The notes under the pieces: generated by a model
What the model saw: only the letters and a program-made list of their open reading frames with translations
Databases searched by the model: none
Told to the model about the DNA's origin: nothing
DNA from: Sphingobium sp. BYY-5
GTDB lineage: Bacteria; Pseudomonadota; Alphaproteobacteria; Sphingomonadales; Sphingomonadaceae
Direction of reading: 5' to 3'
Assembly (NCBI RefSeq): GCF_022758885.1
Contig: NZ_JALEBH010000001.1
Location: forward strand, 3,069,501-3,133,500
Length of the DNA stretch: 64,000 nucleotides
Program-made: the position numbers and the translations under genes
In this document: in pieces, positions 46,424 through 54,588 of the stretch
How positions within the stretch are numbered: position 1 is the stretch's first letter
How the letters are laid out: each line of letters starts with the position of its first letter

Positions 46424-46783
46424 TCAGTCCGCCCGGCGTCCAAATCCGCTGCCGGTCGTTGCCATAGTGGCGGAAGGCTGGAGGGTGATGGAGCTATGTT
46501 TTGCGGTGCGGGCCTGTTCCAGCCGTTCATAGAGCGGGCCGTCGGTCAGGTCATAAGGGAACCGGATGCCGATCCGATCTTCCTCCGACCATTGCACCGT
46601 GCCGAACACGATATGGCCGTCGAGGTCGAGTTGGCATTTGGAGCGCGTAGGGAGGGTGCAGCCCAGGATTTGCGCGCCACCTTCGCTCAGATCGATGATC
46701 CTTCCTTCCAGGCTGTCGAGCACCGTCGTGACAACGACCGGGACATCCACGGCGATACGTTCGCGGTTGCGCTTGGTGTGCAT
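46424..46783 (-). CDS. PilZ-domain protein
   Basis: A 119-residue single-domain protein. The PilZ signature is present: KRNRERIAVDVPV (RxxxR) near the start, then IDLSEGGAQI (D/NxSxxG). These residues bind cyclic di-GMP in characterised members. The C-terminal tail is low complexity. ATG 46783 is chosen for its GGAGG site; a longer start at 46813 is possible. It lies 41 bp ahead of dinG on the same strand. Confidence 0.88.
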   Translation of the reverse strand: MHTKRNRERIAVDVPVVVTTVLDSLEGRIIDLSEGGAQILGCTLPTRSKCQLDLDGHIVFGTVQWSEEDRIGIRFPYDLTDGPLYERLEQARTAKHSSITLQPSATMATTGSGFGRRAD

Positions 46784-46911
46784 AACGCCTCCAATCCCGG
46801 CGAATATGGACATATAGGGTTAATCAACATTGAATTGAGAGTGATTCTTAACGCATATTTGCCTCCAAACACCGTTTTCTTTCGGGCCGTCCGGGGGTAG
46901 GGGCTTGGCTC

Positions 46912-48507
46912 ATGACCGTGTCCGAACTTCTCCGCACCGCTGCGCAGGCGGCCAAGGCCTGGCCCTATGAGGAAGCCCGCAAGCTCCTGAAGCGCTATTC
47001 GTCCAATGGGTCGGAAGGCGGCGTGCCGGACAAGGGGCATATCCTGTTCGAAACCGGCTATGGTCCGTCGGGCCTGCCGCATATCGGCACCTTCAACGAA
47101 GTGCTGCGCACCACCATGGTCCGCAACGCCTTTCATGCGCTGTCGGATATCCCGACGCGGCTGGTGGCGTTCAGCGACGATATGGACGGCTTGCGCAAGG
47201 TGCCGGACAATGTGCCCAACCAGGCGATGCTGACCGAGCATCTGGGCAAGCCGCTAACGCAGGTGCCTGACCCGTTCGGGAAGTTCGAAAGTTTCGCGCA
47301 TCACAACAACGCAATGCTGCGCGAATTTCTGGACCGGTTCGGGTTCGACTATGAATTCGTGTCGGCGACCGAGCGCTACAAGGCCGGCGCCTTTGATGAA
47401 GCGCTCCGCCAGGTGCTGCGCCGTTATCAGGCGATCATGGACATCATGCTGCCGACCCTGCGCAAGGAACGGCAGGCGACCTATTCGCCGGTGCTGCCGA
47501 TCAGCCCCAGGAGCGGCATCGTGCTCCAGGTGCCGGTCGAGGTGATCGACGCCGAAGCGGGCCTCGTCCGCTTTCAGGATGAGGGCGAATGGATCGAGCA
47601 GTCGATCCTGTCGGGCGGCGCGAAGCTGCAATGGAAGGTCGACTGGGCGATGCGCTGGTATGCGCTGGGCGTCGATTATGAAATGGCGGGCAAGGATCTG
47701 ATCGATTCGGTGACGCAATCGTCGAAGATCTGCCGCGCGCTGGGCGGCCGTCCGCCTGAGGGTTTCAACTACGAGATGTTCCTCGACGAAAAGGGCGAGA
47801 AAATCTCCAAGTCGAAGGGTAATGGCCTCAGCCTCGAACAATGGCTGACCTATGGCCCGCAGGAAAGCCTGGCCTTCTACGCCTATCGGGAGCCGAAGAA
47901 GGCGAAGCAGCTCCATATGGGCGTCATCCCGCGCGCCGTGGACGAATATTGGCAGTTCCGCGGCAACTACCCCACCCAGGCGATCGAGCAACAACTGGGC
48001 AACCCGGTCCATCATGTCCATGACGGCAAGCTGCCCCAGGGCAAGTTGCCGGTGACGTTCGGCCTGCTGCTCAACCTGGTCGGCGTGATGGGGGATGCCA
48101 GCCGCGAGCAGGTGTGGGGCTATCTCCAAAATTATGTGCCGGACGCCAACCCGGACAGCTATCCGGAACTCGACGCGCTGATCGGTCATGCGCTCGCCTA
48201 TCACCGCGATTTCGTCGCGCCGACACTCAAGCGCCGTACACCGGACGCGAACGAGGCGGCGGCGCTGCGCAAGCTGGACGAAGAACTGGCCGCGTTGCCG
48301 GCCGAAGCGACGGCAGAGGATATTCAGAATATCGTCTATGCCATTGGCAAGGACGAAGCGTTCGGCTTCGCCGAGCTGCGCGACTGGTTCAAGGCGCTCT
48401 ACCAGACGTTGCTGGGCGCCGATCAAGGGCCGCGCATGGGCAGCTTCATTGCCCTCTATGGCGTTGAAAACAGCCGCAAGCTGATCGCTGAGGCTCTGGC
48501 CGCCTGA
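46912..48507 (+). CDS. lysS: Class I lysyl-tRNA synthetase
   Basis: A 531-residue enzyme that charges tRNA-Lys. It belongs to the class I type, not class II: the HIGH-like motif is GPSGLPHIGTFNE, and the KMSKS-like loop is KISKSKGNGLS. The C-terminal helical domain is present. Class I LysRS occurs in many archaea and alphaproteobacteria, so the call fits the lineage. Start at ATG 46912. A strong hairpin lies after it. Confidence 0.96.
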   Translation: MTVSELLRTAAQAAKAWPYEEARKLLKRYSSNGSEGGVPDKGHILFETGYGPSGLPHIGTFNEVLRTTMVRNAFHALSDIPTRLVAFSDDMDGLRKVPDNVPNQAMLTEHLGKPLTQVPDPFGKFESFAHHNNAMLREFLDRFGFDYEFVSATERYKAGAFDEALRQVLRRYQAIMDIMLPTLRKERQATYSPVLPISPRSGIVLQVPVEVIDAEAGLVRFQDEGEWIEQSILSGGAKLQWKVDWAMRWYALGVDYEMAGKDLIDSVTQSSKICRALGGRPPEGFNYEMFLDEKGEKISKSKGNGLSLEQWLTYGPQESLAFYAYREPKKAKQLHMGVIPRAVDEYWQFRGNYPTQAIEQQLGNPVHHVHDGKLPQGKLPVTFGLLLNLVGVMGDASREQVWGYLQNYVPDANPDSYPELDALIGHALAYHRDFVAPTLKRRTPDANEAAALRKLDEELAALPAEATAEDIQNIVYAIGKDEAFGFAELRDWFKALYQTLLGADQGPRMGSFIALYGVENSRKLIAEALAA

Positions 48508-48660
48508 ATTAGCGCAAGAATCGGCTCGAAAGGGGAACATTTCGGGCCGATCGGCGTTTGCGAAAACGGTCCACCCCCCTTTCGGACTGATGATGCGCCT
48601 TTGGCGTATCATCGGCCGCGTGCGCCCGGAAACGGGCGACGCGGCCAAGGGCGGAAACAG

Positions 48661-48694
48661 GAAATGGCCCCGATCGCATGATCGGGGCCATTTC
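48661..48694. terminator. Bidirectional terminator between lysS and the RcnB-like gene
   Basis: A perfect 15-bp stem (48661-48675 with 48680-48694) and 4-nt loop, followed on the plus strand by CTTTTA. It lies between convergent genes. Confidence 0.85.
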
Positions 48695-48714
48695 CTTTTA
48701 CCTGGTCGCAGTGC

Positions 48715-49185
48715 TTACCAGAAGAAACCGCGATGCGCGTCGATCACGCGGCCGGTGCGGACATTGACCAGCAGCACGTCATTATAATGGCGGACCCATT
48801 GCTGGTTCGCGCCCGGCCGGGGCAGGCGATAGCGATAGGGATCGGCGATATAGTAGCGCGAGCTGTAATAGGCCGGACGAAGCTGGGCGCCGCGGTTCCA
48901 GGCGGTGTAGCGGAAGGGCGCCCGCCAGTTGCCGCCGCGATAGACGTCGCGATGGCTGCGGCGATAGTCTTGCCAATCCTCACGCACATCCTGGCGGGCA
49001 TCGCGCACGTCGCGACGGGCATCACGGACGTCACGGCGGTCGCCATAGCGCTGCGCCTGGCGCAGATCGCGTTGCTGCTCGCGCAGATTATGTTCGCTGC
49101 GGCGTACTTCACCCATCGACTGGGCCGAAGCCACACTCGGCGCAACGGTGGCGGCGAGCAGGCCCAATATGATCAGTTTACGCAT
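48715..49185 (-). CDS. RcnB-like secreted protein 1
   Basis: A 156-residue exported protein: signal peptide to VASAQS, then a long Arg/Asp/Gln-rich helix (REQQRDLRQAQRYGDRRDV and repeats of RRDVRDA), then a C-terminal RcnB-type beta unit (YYIADPYRYRLPRPG, QWVRHYNDVLLVNVRTGRVID) ending GFFW. RcnB in E. coli affects nickel/cobalt efflux from the periplasm; here the role is not established. ATG 49185 follows a GGGAG site. A related gene is at 50131. Confidence 0.85.
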   Translation of the reverse strand: MRKLIILGLLAATVAPSVASAQSMGEVRRSEHNLREQQRDLRQAQRYGDRRDVRDARRDVRDARQDVREDWQDYRRSHRDVYRGGNWRAPFRYTAWNRGAQLRPAYYSSRYYIADPYRYRLPRPGANQQWVRHYNDVLLVNVRTGRVIDAHRGFFW

Positions 49186-49337
49186 GATATGTCTCCCATT
49201 CGGCTTGGCGATCGAACCTTGATCCCTGGATCGGCTTCGTCGCCAACAAGAGGAGATATGACCCTTCGCGCCTGAACGATCCGGGAATGATGCAGTCAGA
49301 TTCCAGTCATTTATGTCGCAAATTGTATCGCGCCGGT

Positions 49338-50012
49338 TCAGCCCCAGGGGCGTTCGCGAAACCATTTGGTGACGACATATTTGGTGCCGCGCTCCACGGG
49401 CCGTGCGGCGTGCAGACTGAAGAGGTTGGGCGCGCCGTCGCTGGCCATATTGTTCCAGATCAGGATCATCCCCTCCACCGGCGGCACCATGAATTCACAT
49501 TGCGGGAAATGTGTCTCGCCCCCCGCCTCGACCGGCGAGAGATAGATCATCGCGGTCCAGGTTCGCTGCCCGCCGGACTTGCGCATCGCTTTCCAATAGT
49601 TGGCGGTGACGGGGAAATAATCGCAATGGACCTTATATTCCTGTCCCTCCGTATAGCGCTGGCCCTGCAGTGTTTCGCCATGGCTCGCGGGCAGGCCCGT
49701 GAGCGCGCAGATGCGGTTCGTGATCGCTTCCACCAACGGGCTTGCAGGGCTGAGGTTGCCGCTATGGCTGGTGCGATATTCGGCGTTGGCACTGCCGGAA
49801 AAAAGCGTCGAAGGTTTGGCGCTCGCGTCGATCAGCGTGCGCAGGCCCGCGCATTCCTCGGTGCTCAGAAAGCCCTGGCGGCCATAGATTTCCAGATGAG
49901 GCGTATCGATGCGGTTCACCATCGGGTTGCGGTCCAGGCGAGCGCGGACGGCGTCGCCAATCTGCGCACGGACGGGCGAGGCGATACCGCCGTCATCGAT
50001 CATGTCGGTCAT
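49338..50012 (-). CDS. Prolyl-4-hydroxylase-like 2OG-Fe(II) oxygenase
   Basis: A 224-residue enzyme of the P4H-alpha-like family. Metal ligands appear as HCDYF (His, Asp) and SLHAARPV (His); the 2-oxoglutarate-binding Lys is in RGTKYVVTKWF. LSPVEAGGETHFP is the conserved jelly-roll turn. Bacterial members hydroxylate proline in peptides or act on unknown targets. It lies between two RcnB-like genes on the same strand; a functional link is unproven. The next gene upstream has its own terminator. Confidence 0.9.
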   Translation of the reverse strand: MTDMIDDGGIASPVRAQIGDAVRARLDRNPMVNRIDTPHLEIYGRQGFLSTEECAGLRTLIDASAKPSTLFSGSANAEYRTSHSGNLSPASPLVEAITNRICALTGLPASHGETLQGQRYTEGQEYKVHCDYFPVTANYWKAMRKSGGQRTWTAMIYLSPVEAGGETHFPQCEFMVPPVEGMILIWNNMASDGAPNLFSLHAARPVERGTKYVVTKWFRERPWG

Positions 50013-50044
50013 GCATGACGTCCTGCCACAGCCGGGCCATGTAT

Positions 50045-50077
50045 GAAAAGACCCCGGCGTGTCGCCACGCCGGGGTC
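50045..50077 (-). terminator. Rho-independent terminator of RcnB-like gene 2
   Basis: On the minus strand, a 12-bp stem (50050-50061 with 50066-50077), a 4-nt loop and a TTTT run. It lies about 50 bp past the stop codon of the gene at 50131. Confidence 0.9.
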
Positions 50078-50130
50078 AGGGATTCCTGAAGGCCAGTCCA
50101 GGAAGGGGATTTCGTCGAGTGCGCCTTCAC

Positions 50131-51075
50131 TTACCAGAAGAAGTCGCGGATCACGTCGACGACATAGCCGTCGCGGACGTCGACCAGCAGCGCGTCGTCA
50201 TAATAGCGGACCCAGCGCAACGTGCCGTAGGCCGGCGGCAGGCGATAGCTATAGGGATCGTTCAGCCAGTAATTATTGGCATAGAGCGAGCTGTTCAGGA
50301 CAATCCCGACCGAAAAGGGCCGATAGCCATAATTCCAGCCGCGCGGGGCATAATAGCGGCCAATCCGGTAGCGGTCGCCATAGCGGTTGCGATAGCTGTT
50401 CCAGTCGTAACGGCGATCCTGGCGCCAGCCACTGTCCCAACGCCGCTGATCGTTCCAGCGGGTGCGGTCGTCAAAGCGGCGGCCATTGTTGTTCCAATTG
50501 GCGCCGTTCCAGCCGCGATTGTCGGACCAGCGCTGATCCGGGCGCCCGTCTTGGCGGCCATCGCGACGGTCATTGCGCCAGTCCGGACGGTCATTGCGCC
50601 GGTCGTTGCGCCAATCAGGCCGGTCGTTCCCACGCCCATCCGGGCGCCCGTCCTGGCGGCCATCGCGCCGGTCGTTGCCCCAGGCCGGGCGATCATCCCG
50701 CCGTGCATCGCGCCAATTGCGTTGCTGCTGTTGCTGGTCGCGCACGGCATTTTCGATCGCGCGATTGGCAGGTGGATTGGAATCGCCGCGCCAGCGCGGA
50801 TCGGGACGCTGCGGCATCGCCTGTCCGGCAGGCCGTTCGGCCGCGCGCTGCTGCCAGCCTTGTCGGCCGGCATCGCCGCGCTGTTGCCAGCGCTGCCCGC
50901 CGTCATCGCCGCGCGGCTGGGTCATGCGGTTGCCGCGAGACGCTGCATCACCGCCCTGGCGCATGGATCGCTCGCTGCGATCACCGCGTTCCTGACCGGC
51001 CTGGGCATAAGCAGGGGCAATGCCGCTCAGCAGCGTTGCGCCCATCAGCCCGGCCAGCATCATCTTCCTGAACAT
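50131..51075 (-). CDS. RcnB-like secreted protein 2, with a long Arg/Asp/Trp-rich repeat region
   Basis: A 314-residue exported protein: signal peptide to APAYAQ, then about 200 residues of low-complexity sequence rich in Arg, Asp, Asn, Gly and Trp (units such as DRPDWRNDRR and DGRQDGRPD), and a C-terminal RcnB unit (YWLNDPYSYRLPPAYG, RWVRYYDDALLVDVRDGYVVD) ending DFFW. The tail closely matches RcnB-like protein 1. Its linker is much longer than in E. coli RcnB and probably disordered. A GAGGAAAG site precedes ATG 51075. Confidence 0.85.
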   Translation of the reverse strand: MFRKMMLAGLMGATLLSGIAPAYAQAGQERGDRSERSMRQGGDAASRGNRMTQPRGDDGGQRWQQRGDAGRQGWQQRAAERPAGQAMPQRPDPRWRGDSNPPANRAIENAVRDQQQQQRNWRDARRDDRPAWGNDRRDGRQDGRPDGRGNDRPDWRNDRRNDRPDWRNDRRDGRQDGRPDQRWSDNRGWNGANWNNNGRRFDDRTRWNDQRRWDSGWRQDRRYDWNSYRNRYGDRYRIGRYYAPRGWNYGYRPFSVGIVLNSSLYANNYWLNDPYSYRLPPAYGTLRWVRYYDDALLVDVRDGYVVDVIRDFFW

Positions 51076-51272
51076 CGTTCGGTCTTTCCTCTAGCGGGGG
51101 CAAATTGTCCCCTGATGATGCCGGTCTATCGGATGCGGCGTGTCGCAAGTCTGAACCCGTTCGACAGCATTCCGAAAGAATCATGCCGTGGTGGGCGCGA
51201 ATAGCGACAGCGAAACGGACAGTTTCCGCATTGTTCGTTGCTGGAGCCGGGGTCGGTTCCGATGTTGCCGTC

Positions 51273-52082
51273 ATGAAACAACCGACCTTCTTCATCCCCC
51301 ATGGCGGTGGACCCTGCTTCTTCATGGACCCGACCGATCCGGACCGGCCGCACAGCGACCCGATCTGGCAGCCGATGCAGGACTATCTGGCCGATCTGAT
51401 CGACGGCCTGCCCGAACGGCCCAAGGCGATCCTGATGGTTTCCGGTCATTGGGAAGAAGCGGACTTTACTGTCCATGTCGGTGTCCGGCCATCGCTGCTG
51501 TTCGACTATCACGGCTTTCCGCCGCACACTTATATGCTGCGCTGGGACGCGCCGGGCGCGCCCGATCTGGCGCGGCGTGCGGCCGGTCTGCTGCGCGGCG
51601 CGGGCTTCGCCACGGCGGAGGAAGGCGCACGCGGCTGGGACCATGGCGTTTTCGTGCCGATGAAGGTCGCGCTGCTCGATGCGGATATCCCGCTGGCGCA
51701 ATTGTCCCTGCGCCATGACCTCAATCCCGCCGCCCATATCGCTGCCGGTCGCGCCCTGGCGCCGCTGCGCGATGAAGGCGTGCTGATCGTCGGATCGGGC
51801 ATGAGCTTCCACAATCTGCGCGTGCGCGGGCCGCAGACGATCGCGCCATCGACCGCCTGGGATTATGCGCTGACCGCCGCCGTCACCGATCCGGACCCGC
51901 AAAGCCGTGCGGCGCGCGTGGCCGCCTGGGACGAACTGCCGCACGCTCGCTTCGCCCATCCGCGCGAGGAGCATCTGTTGCCGCTGATGGTGGCGCTGGG
52001 CGCGGGCGGTGATGGCGGGGCGACATGTACCCATCGCAGCAGCGTGATGGGCTGGACGGTGTCGGGCTATCGTTTCGGCTGA
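51273..52082 (+). CDS. Class III extradiol ring-cleavage dioxygenase (DODA/YgiD-like)
   Basis: A 269-residue LigB-type dioxygenase: FFIPHGGGPCFF (metal His), LMVSGHWEEADFTVHV, RGWDHGVFVPMKVAL, and IVGSGMSFHNLR (late His). The family includes plant DOPA-4,5-dioxygenase and E. coli YgiD; the substrate here is unknown. ATG 51273 is used because the longer frame adds an unlikely leader. The last 16 bp overlap the convergent 2Fe-2S gene. Confidence 0.9.
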   Translation: MKQPTFFIPHGGGPCFFMDPTDPDRPHSDPIWQPMQDYLADLIDGLPERPKAILMVSGHWEEADFTVHVGVRPSLLFDYHGFPPHTYMLRWDAPGAPDLARRAAGLLRGAGFATAEEGARGWDHGVFVPMKVALLDADIPLAQLSLRHDLNPAAHIAAGRALAPLRDEGVLIVGSGMSFHNLRVRGPQTIAPSTAWDYALTAAVTDPDPQSRAARVAAWDELPHARFAHPREEHLLPLMVALGAGGDGGATCTHRSSVMGWTVSGYRFG

Positions 52083-52621
52083 GGACCGGGGCGACCGAGC
52101 GCCGGGACGGTCTTCGCCGCCTCTTCGGGCGTGATGCCCGGCGGCGGCGCGGCGGCCACCTGTTCCTCGCCGCGCATGATCCGGCCCGCGCGCTTGATCG
52201 CGCCACGCAGCCGGGGATAGATGCCGCAGCGGCAGATGTTGGTGATCGCGGCGTCGATCTCTTCATCGGAGGGATCATTGGTCCGGCGTAGCAGAACGGA
52301 GGAGGCCATGATGATGCCGGGAATGCAATAGCCGCATTGGGAGACATTATCTGCCGCGAACGCCTGTTGCAGCGGATGACCGCGATCGGGCGACAGTGCT
52401 TCTATGGTGGTGACGAACCGGCCTTCGGTCTTGCCGATCGTCACCTGGCAGGAGCGCACCGCTTCCCCGTCAATATCGACCGTGCAGGCGCCGCAATCAC
52501 CGGTGCCGCAGCCATATTTGGTCCCGGTCAGGTTGGACGCATCGCGCAGCGCCCAGAGCAAAGGCGTATCCGGGTCCATCCGATACTGGACCGGCCGGTC
52601 GTTGACGGTGAAGCGGGTCAT
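52067..52621 (-). CDS. Orphan (2Fe-2S) subunit of a xanthine-oxidase-family enzyme (IorA-like)
   Basis: A 184-residue protein with two 2Fe-2S domains: plant-type ferredoxin Cys (GCGTGDCGACTVDIDG) and an all-helical domain (SQCGYCIPG, NICRCGIYPRLRGAIKRA). It normally passes electrons from a molybdenum subunit. No molybdopterin subunit or FAD subunit is encoded next to it. A Pro-rich tail of about 30 residues extends past the usual end. Its ATG overlaps the stop of the DUF2721 gene (52618-52621). Confidence 0.9.
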   Translation of the reverse strand: MTRFTVNDRPVQYRMDPDTPLLWALRDASNLTGTKYGCGTGDCGACTVDIDGEAVRSCQVTIGKTEGRFVTTIEALSPDRGHPLQQAFAADNVSQCGYCIPGIIMASSVLLRRTNDPSDEEIDAAITNICRCGIYPRLRGAIKRAGRIMRGEEQVAAAPPPGITPEEAAKTVPALGRPGPQPKR

Positions 52622-53097
52622 GCTGCCTCATCCTCCTCCACCTTATGATAGAGAACCTCGTTGCGGATATGGATGATCCGCGAGGCGAGCCGGATTTCCT
52701 GGATGAAGGTGGCGAAGCCCGCCGCCTGCAATATCATCGCCAGGCTGAAGAGGACCGCGACCGGCGTGCCGAGATGCGCGCCGAAGAGATTGCCGGCGAA
52801 CAGCAGGATGACGACCAGGCAGACGGCGCAGGCGGAAGCGACCGACAGGAAGATCGCGCTGTTCACCACGCTCATTCGCCGGTCGAGCACGCGGATCTCG
52901 CCCACCAACCGGTCATGCTCCTTGCCGCGGGTGGTGAGGATCTGCGCCTCCACCGCGCGCGCGCGGTCGATGATGCGGGCCAGGCGGCTGACGCAGACAT
53001 TCAGGAACGCGCCGATGCCCGCCAGCAGGAAGACCGGGGCGAGCGCCAACTGGATCGTCTGTGCGACCTGGCTGACCTGGGGCAGGGGGATCATCAA
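52618..53097 (-). CDS. DUF2721 membrane protein
   Basis: A 159-residue protein with three hydrophobic segments: LALAPVFLLAGIGAFLNV, IFLSVASACAVCLVVILLF and VAVLFSLAMILQAAGFATF. The intervening RLARIIDRARAVE and LDRRMSVVNSAI are characteristic of DUF2721. Function is unknown. It ends overlapping the 2Fe-2S gene by four bases. Tandem ATG codons at 53097 and 53094. Confidence 0.87.
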   Translation of the reverse strand: MMIPLPQVSQVAQTIQLALAPVFLLAGIGAFLNVCVSRLARIIDRARAVEAQILTTRGKEHDRLVGEIRVLDRRMSVVNSAIFLSVASACAVCLVVILLFAGNLFGAHLGTPVAVLFSLAMILQAAGFATFIQEIRLASRIIHIRNEVLYHKVEEDEAA

Positions 53098-53233
53098 GCG
53101 GCACCTCTCATCGGATGCAGCTATCCTTTATCGCGGAACAAGGGGCAAGGGGTGCGATTGGGTATAAATGCGTGGCAAAGCGCCACTTTTTCCGGCGTGG
53201 CGCTCTCGCAAGGCGGGAGCGCCACCATCCGGA

Positions 53234-54445
53234 TCAGGCAGCGCCCTTGGAGGACGGCGTGTTGATGCCCATCGACTGGAGATATTTCTTCACGTTCCGG
53301 GCCGCCTGCCGCAATCGCTGCTCATTTTCGACCATGGCGATGCGGACGAAGCCTTCGCCATCCTCGCCATAGCCCACGCCCGGCGCGACCGCGACCTTGG
53401 CATGGGTCAGGAGCTGCTTGGAAAATTCCAGGCTGCCCATGTCCTTGAGCGCGGGGGGCAGCGGCGCCCAGCAGAACATCGATGCGCGCGCTGCGGGAAT
53501 GTCCCATCCGGCGCGGCCAAAGCTTTCCACCAGCACGTCGCGGCGTTTGTGATAAAGTTCGCGGTTCTTTTCGACGATGTCCTGCGGGCCGTTCAACGCC
53601 GCGCAGGCCGCCGCCTGGATCGGGGTGAAGGCGCCATAGTCGAGATAGGATTTCACCCGCGTCATCGCCGCGATCAGCTTTTTGTTGCCGACCGCAAAGC
53701 CCATGCGCCAGCCGGCCATGGAGTAGGTCTTGCTGAGCGAGGTGAACTCGATTGCCACATCCTTGGCGCCCGGCACCTGGAGGATCGAGGGCGTCGGGTT
53801 GCCGTCATAATAAAGCTCGGAATAGGCCAGGTCGCTCAGCACCCAGACCTTATTCTCCTTCGCCCAGGCGACCAGCCGCTCGTAAAAGGCAAGGTCGACC
53901 GTCTCGGCCGTCGGGTTGGACGGATAGTTGACGACCAGGATGGACGGGCGCGGCACGGTGAAGGCCATGGCGCGATCGAGCGACCGGAAATATTGTTCGT
54001 CCGGCGTGGTCGGGACGGAGCGGATGGTCGCACCGGCGAGGATGAAGCCGAACGTATGGATCGGGTAGCTGGGATTGGGGGCCAGCACGACGTCGCCTGG
54101 CTCGGTGATCGCTGTGGCCAGGCTGGCGAGGCCTTCCTTCGACCCCATGGTGACGACCACTTCCGTCTCCGGATCGACTTCGACGCCGAAGCGGCGGGCG
54201 TAATAATTGGCTTGCGCCCGGCGCAGGCCGGGAATGCCGCGCGACTGGGAATAGCCGTGGGCGCTCGGCTTCCTGGCTACCTCGATCAGCTTTTCGATCA
54301 CATGGTCGGGCGGCGGCAGGTCGGGATTGCCCATGCCCAGGTCGATAATATCCTCTCCCGCCGCACGGGCTGCGGCTCGCATCGCGTTCACTTCGGCGAT
54401 GACATAGGGCGGCAGGCGCTTCATGCGGTAGAATTCTTCGGACAT
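53234..54445 (-). CDS. Alanine-synthesising-type aminotransferase (AlaC-like)
   Basis: A 403-residue PLP aminotransferase of fold type I. The PLP-binding Lys is in FTSLSKTYSMAGWRMGF; other landmarks are GMGNPDLPPP, MGSKEGLASL, PNPSYPIHTFGF and VVNYPSNPTAE. The sequence is closest in layout to AlaC and LL-diaminopimelate aminotransferase-like proteins; substrate choice cannot be fixed by reading. Start ATG 54445 with an AGGAAAG site. It is divergent from phaC. Confidence 0.9.
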   Translation of the reverse strand: MSEEFYRMKRLPPYVIAEVNAMRAAARAAGEDIIDLGMGNPDLPPPDHVIEKLIEVARKPSAHGYSQSRGIPGLRRAQANYYARRFGVEVDPETEVVVTMGSKEGLASLATAITEPGDVVLAPNPSYPIHTFGFILAGATIRSVPTTPDEQYFRSLDRAMAFTVPRPSILVVNYPSNPTAETVDLAFYERLVAWAKENKVWVLSDLAYSELYYDGNPTPSILQVPGAKDVAIEFTSLSKTYSMAGWRMGFAVGNKKLIAAMTRVKSYLDYGAFTPIQAAACAALNGPQDIVEKNRELYHKRRDVLVESFGRAGWDIPAARASMFCWAPLPPALKDMGSLEFSKQLLTHAKVAVAPGVGYGEDGEGFVRIAMVENEQRLRQAARNVKKYLQSMGINTPSSKGAA

Positions 54446-54588
54446 TATAGGGGCTTTCCTGAAAGCTCTCTGTAGGGAATAGTGCGAGACACGCCGTTTG
54501 CGTGTCACAATCTGGCTATAACTGGCCAAACGGTGACGCGCCAGCGAAAGCCGCGCGAACCGAGGATGCCAGGAGGAGGAAGGTGGCC

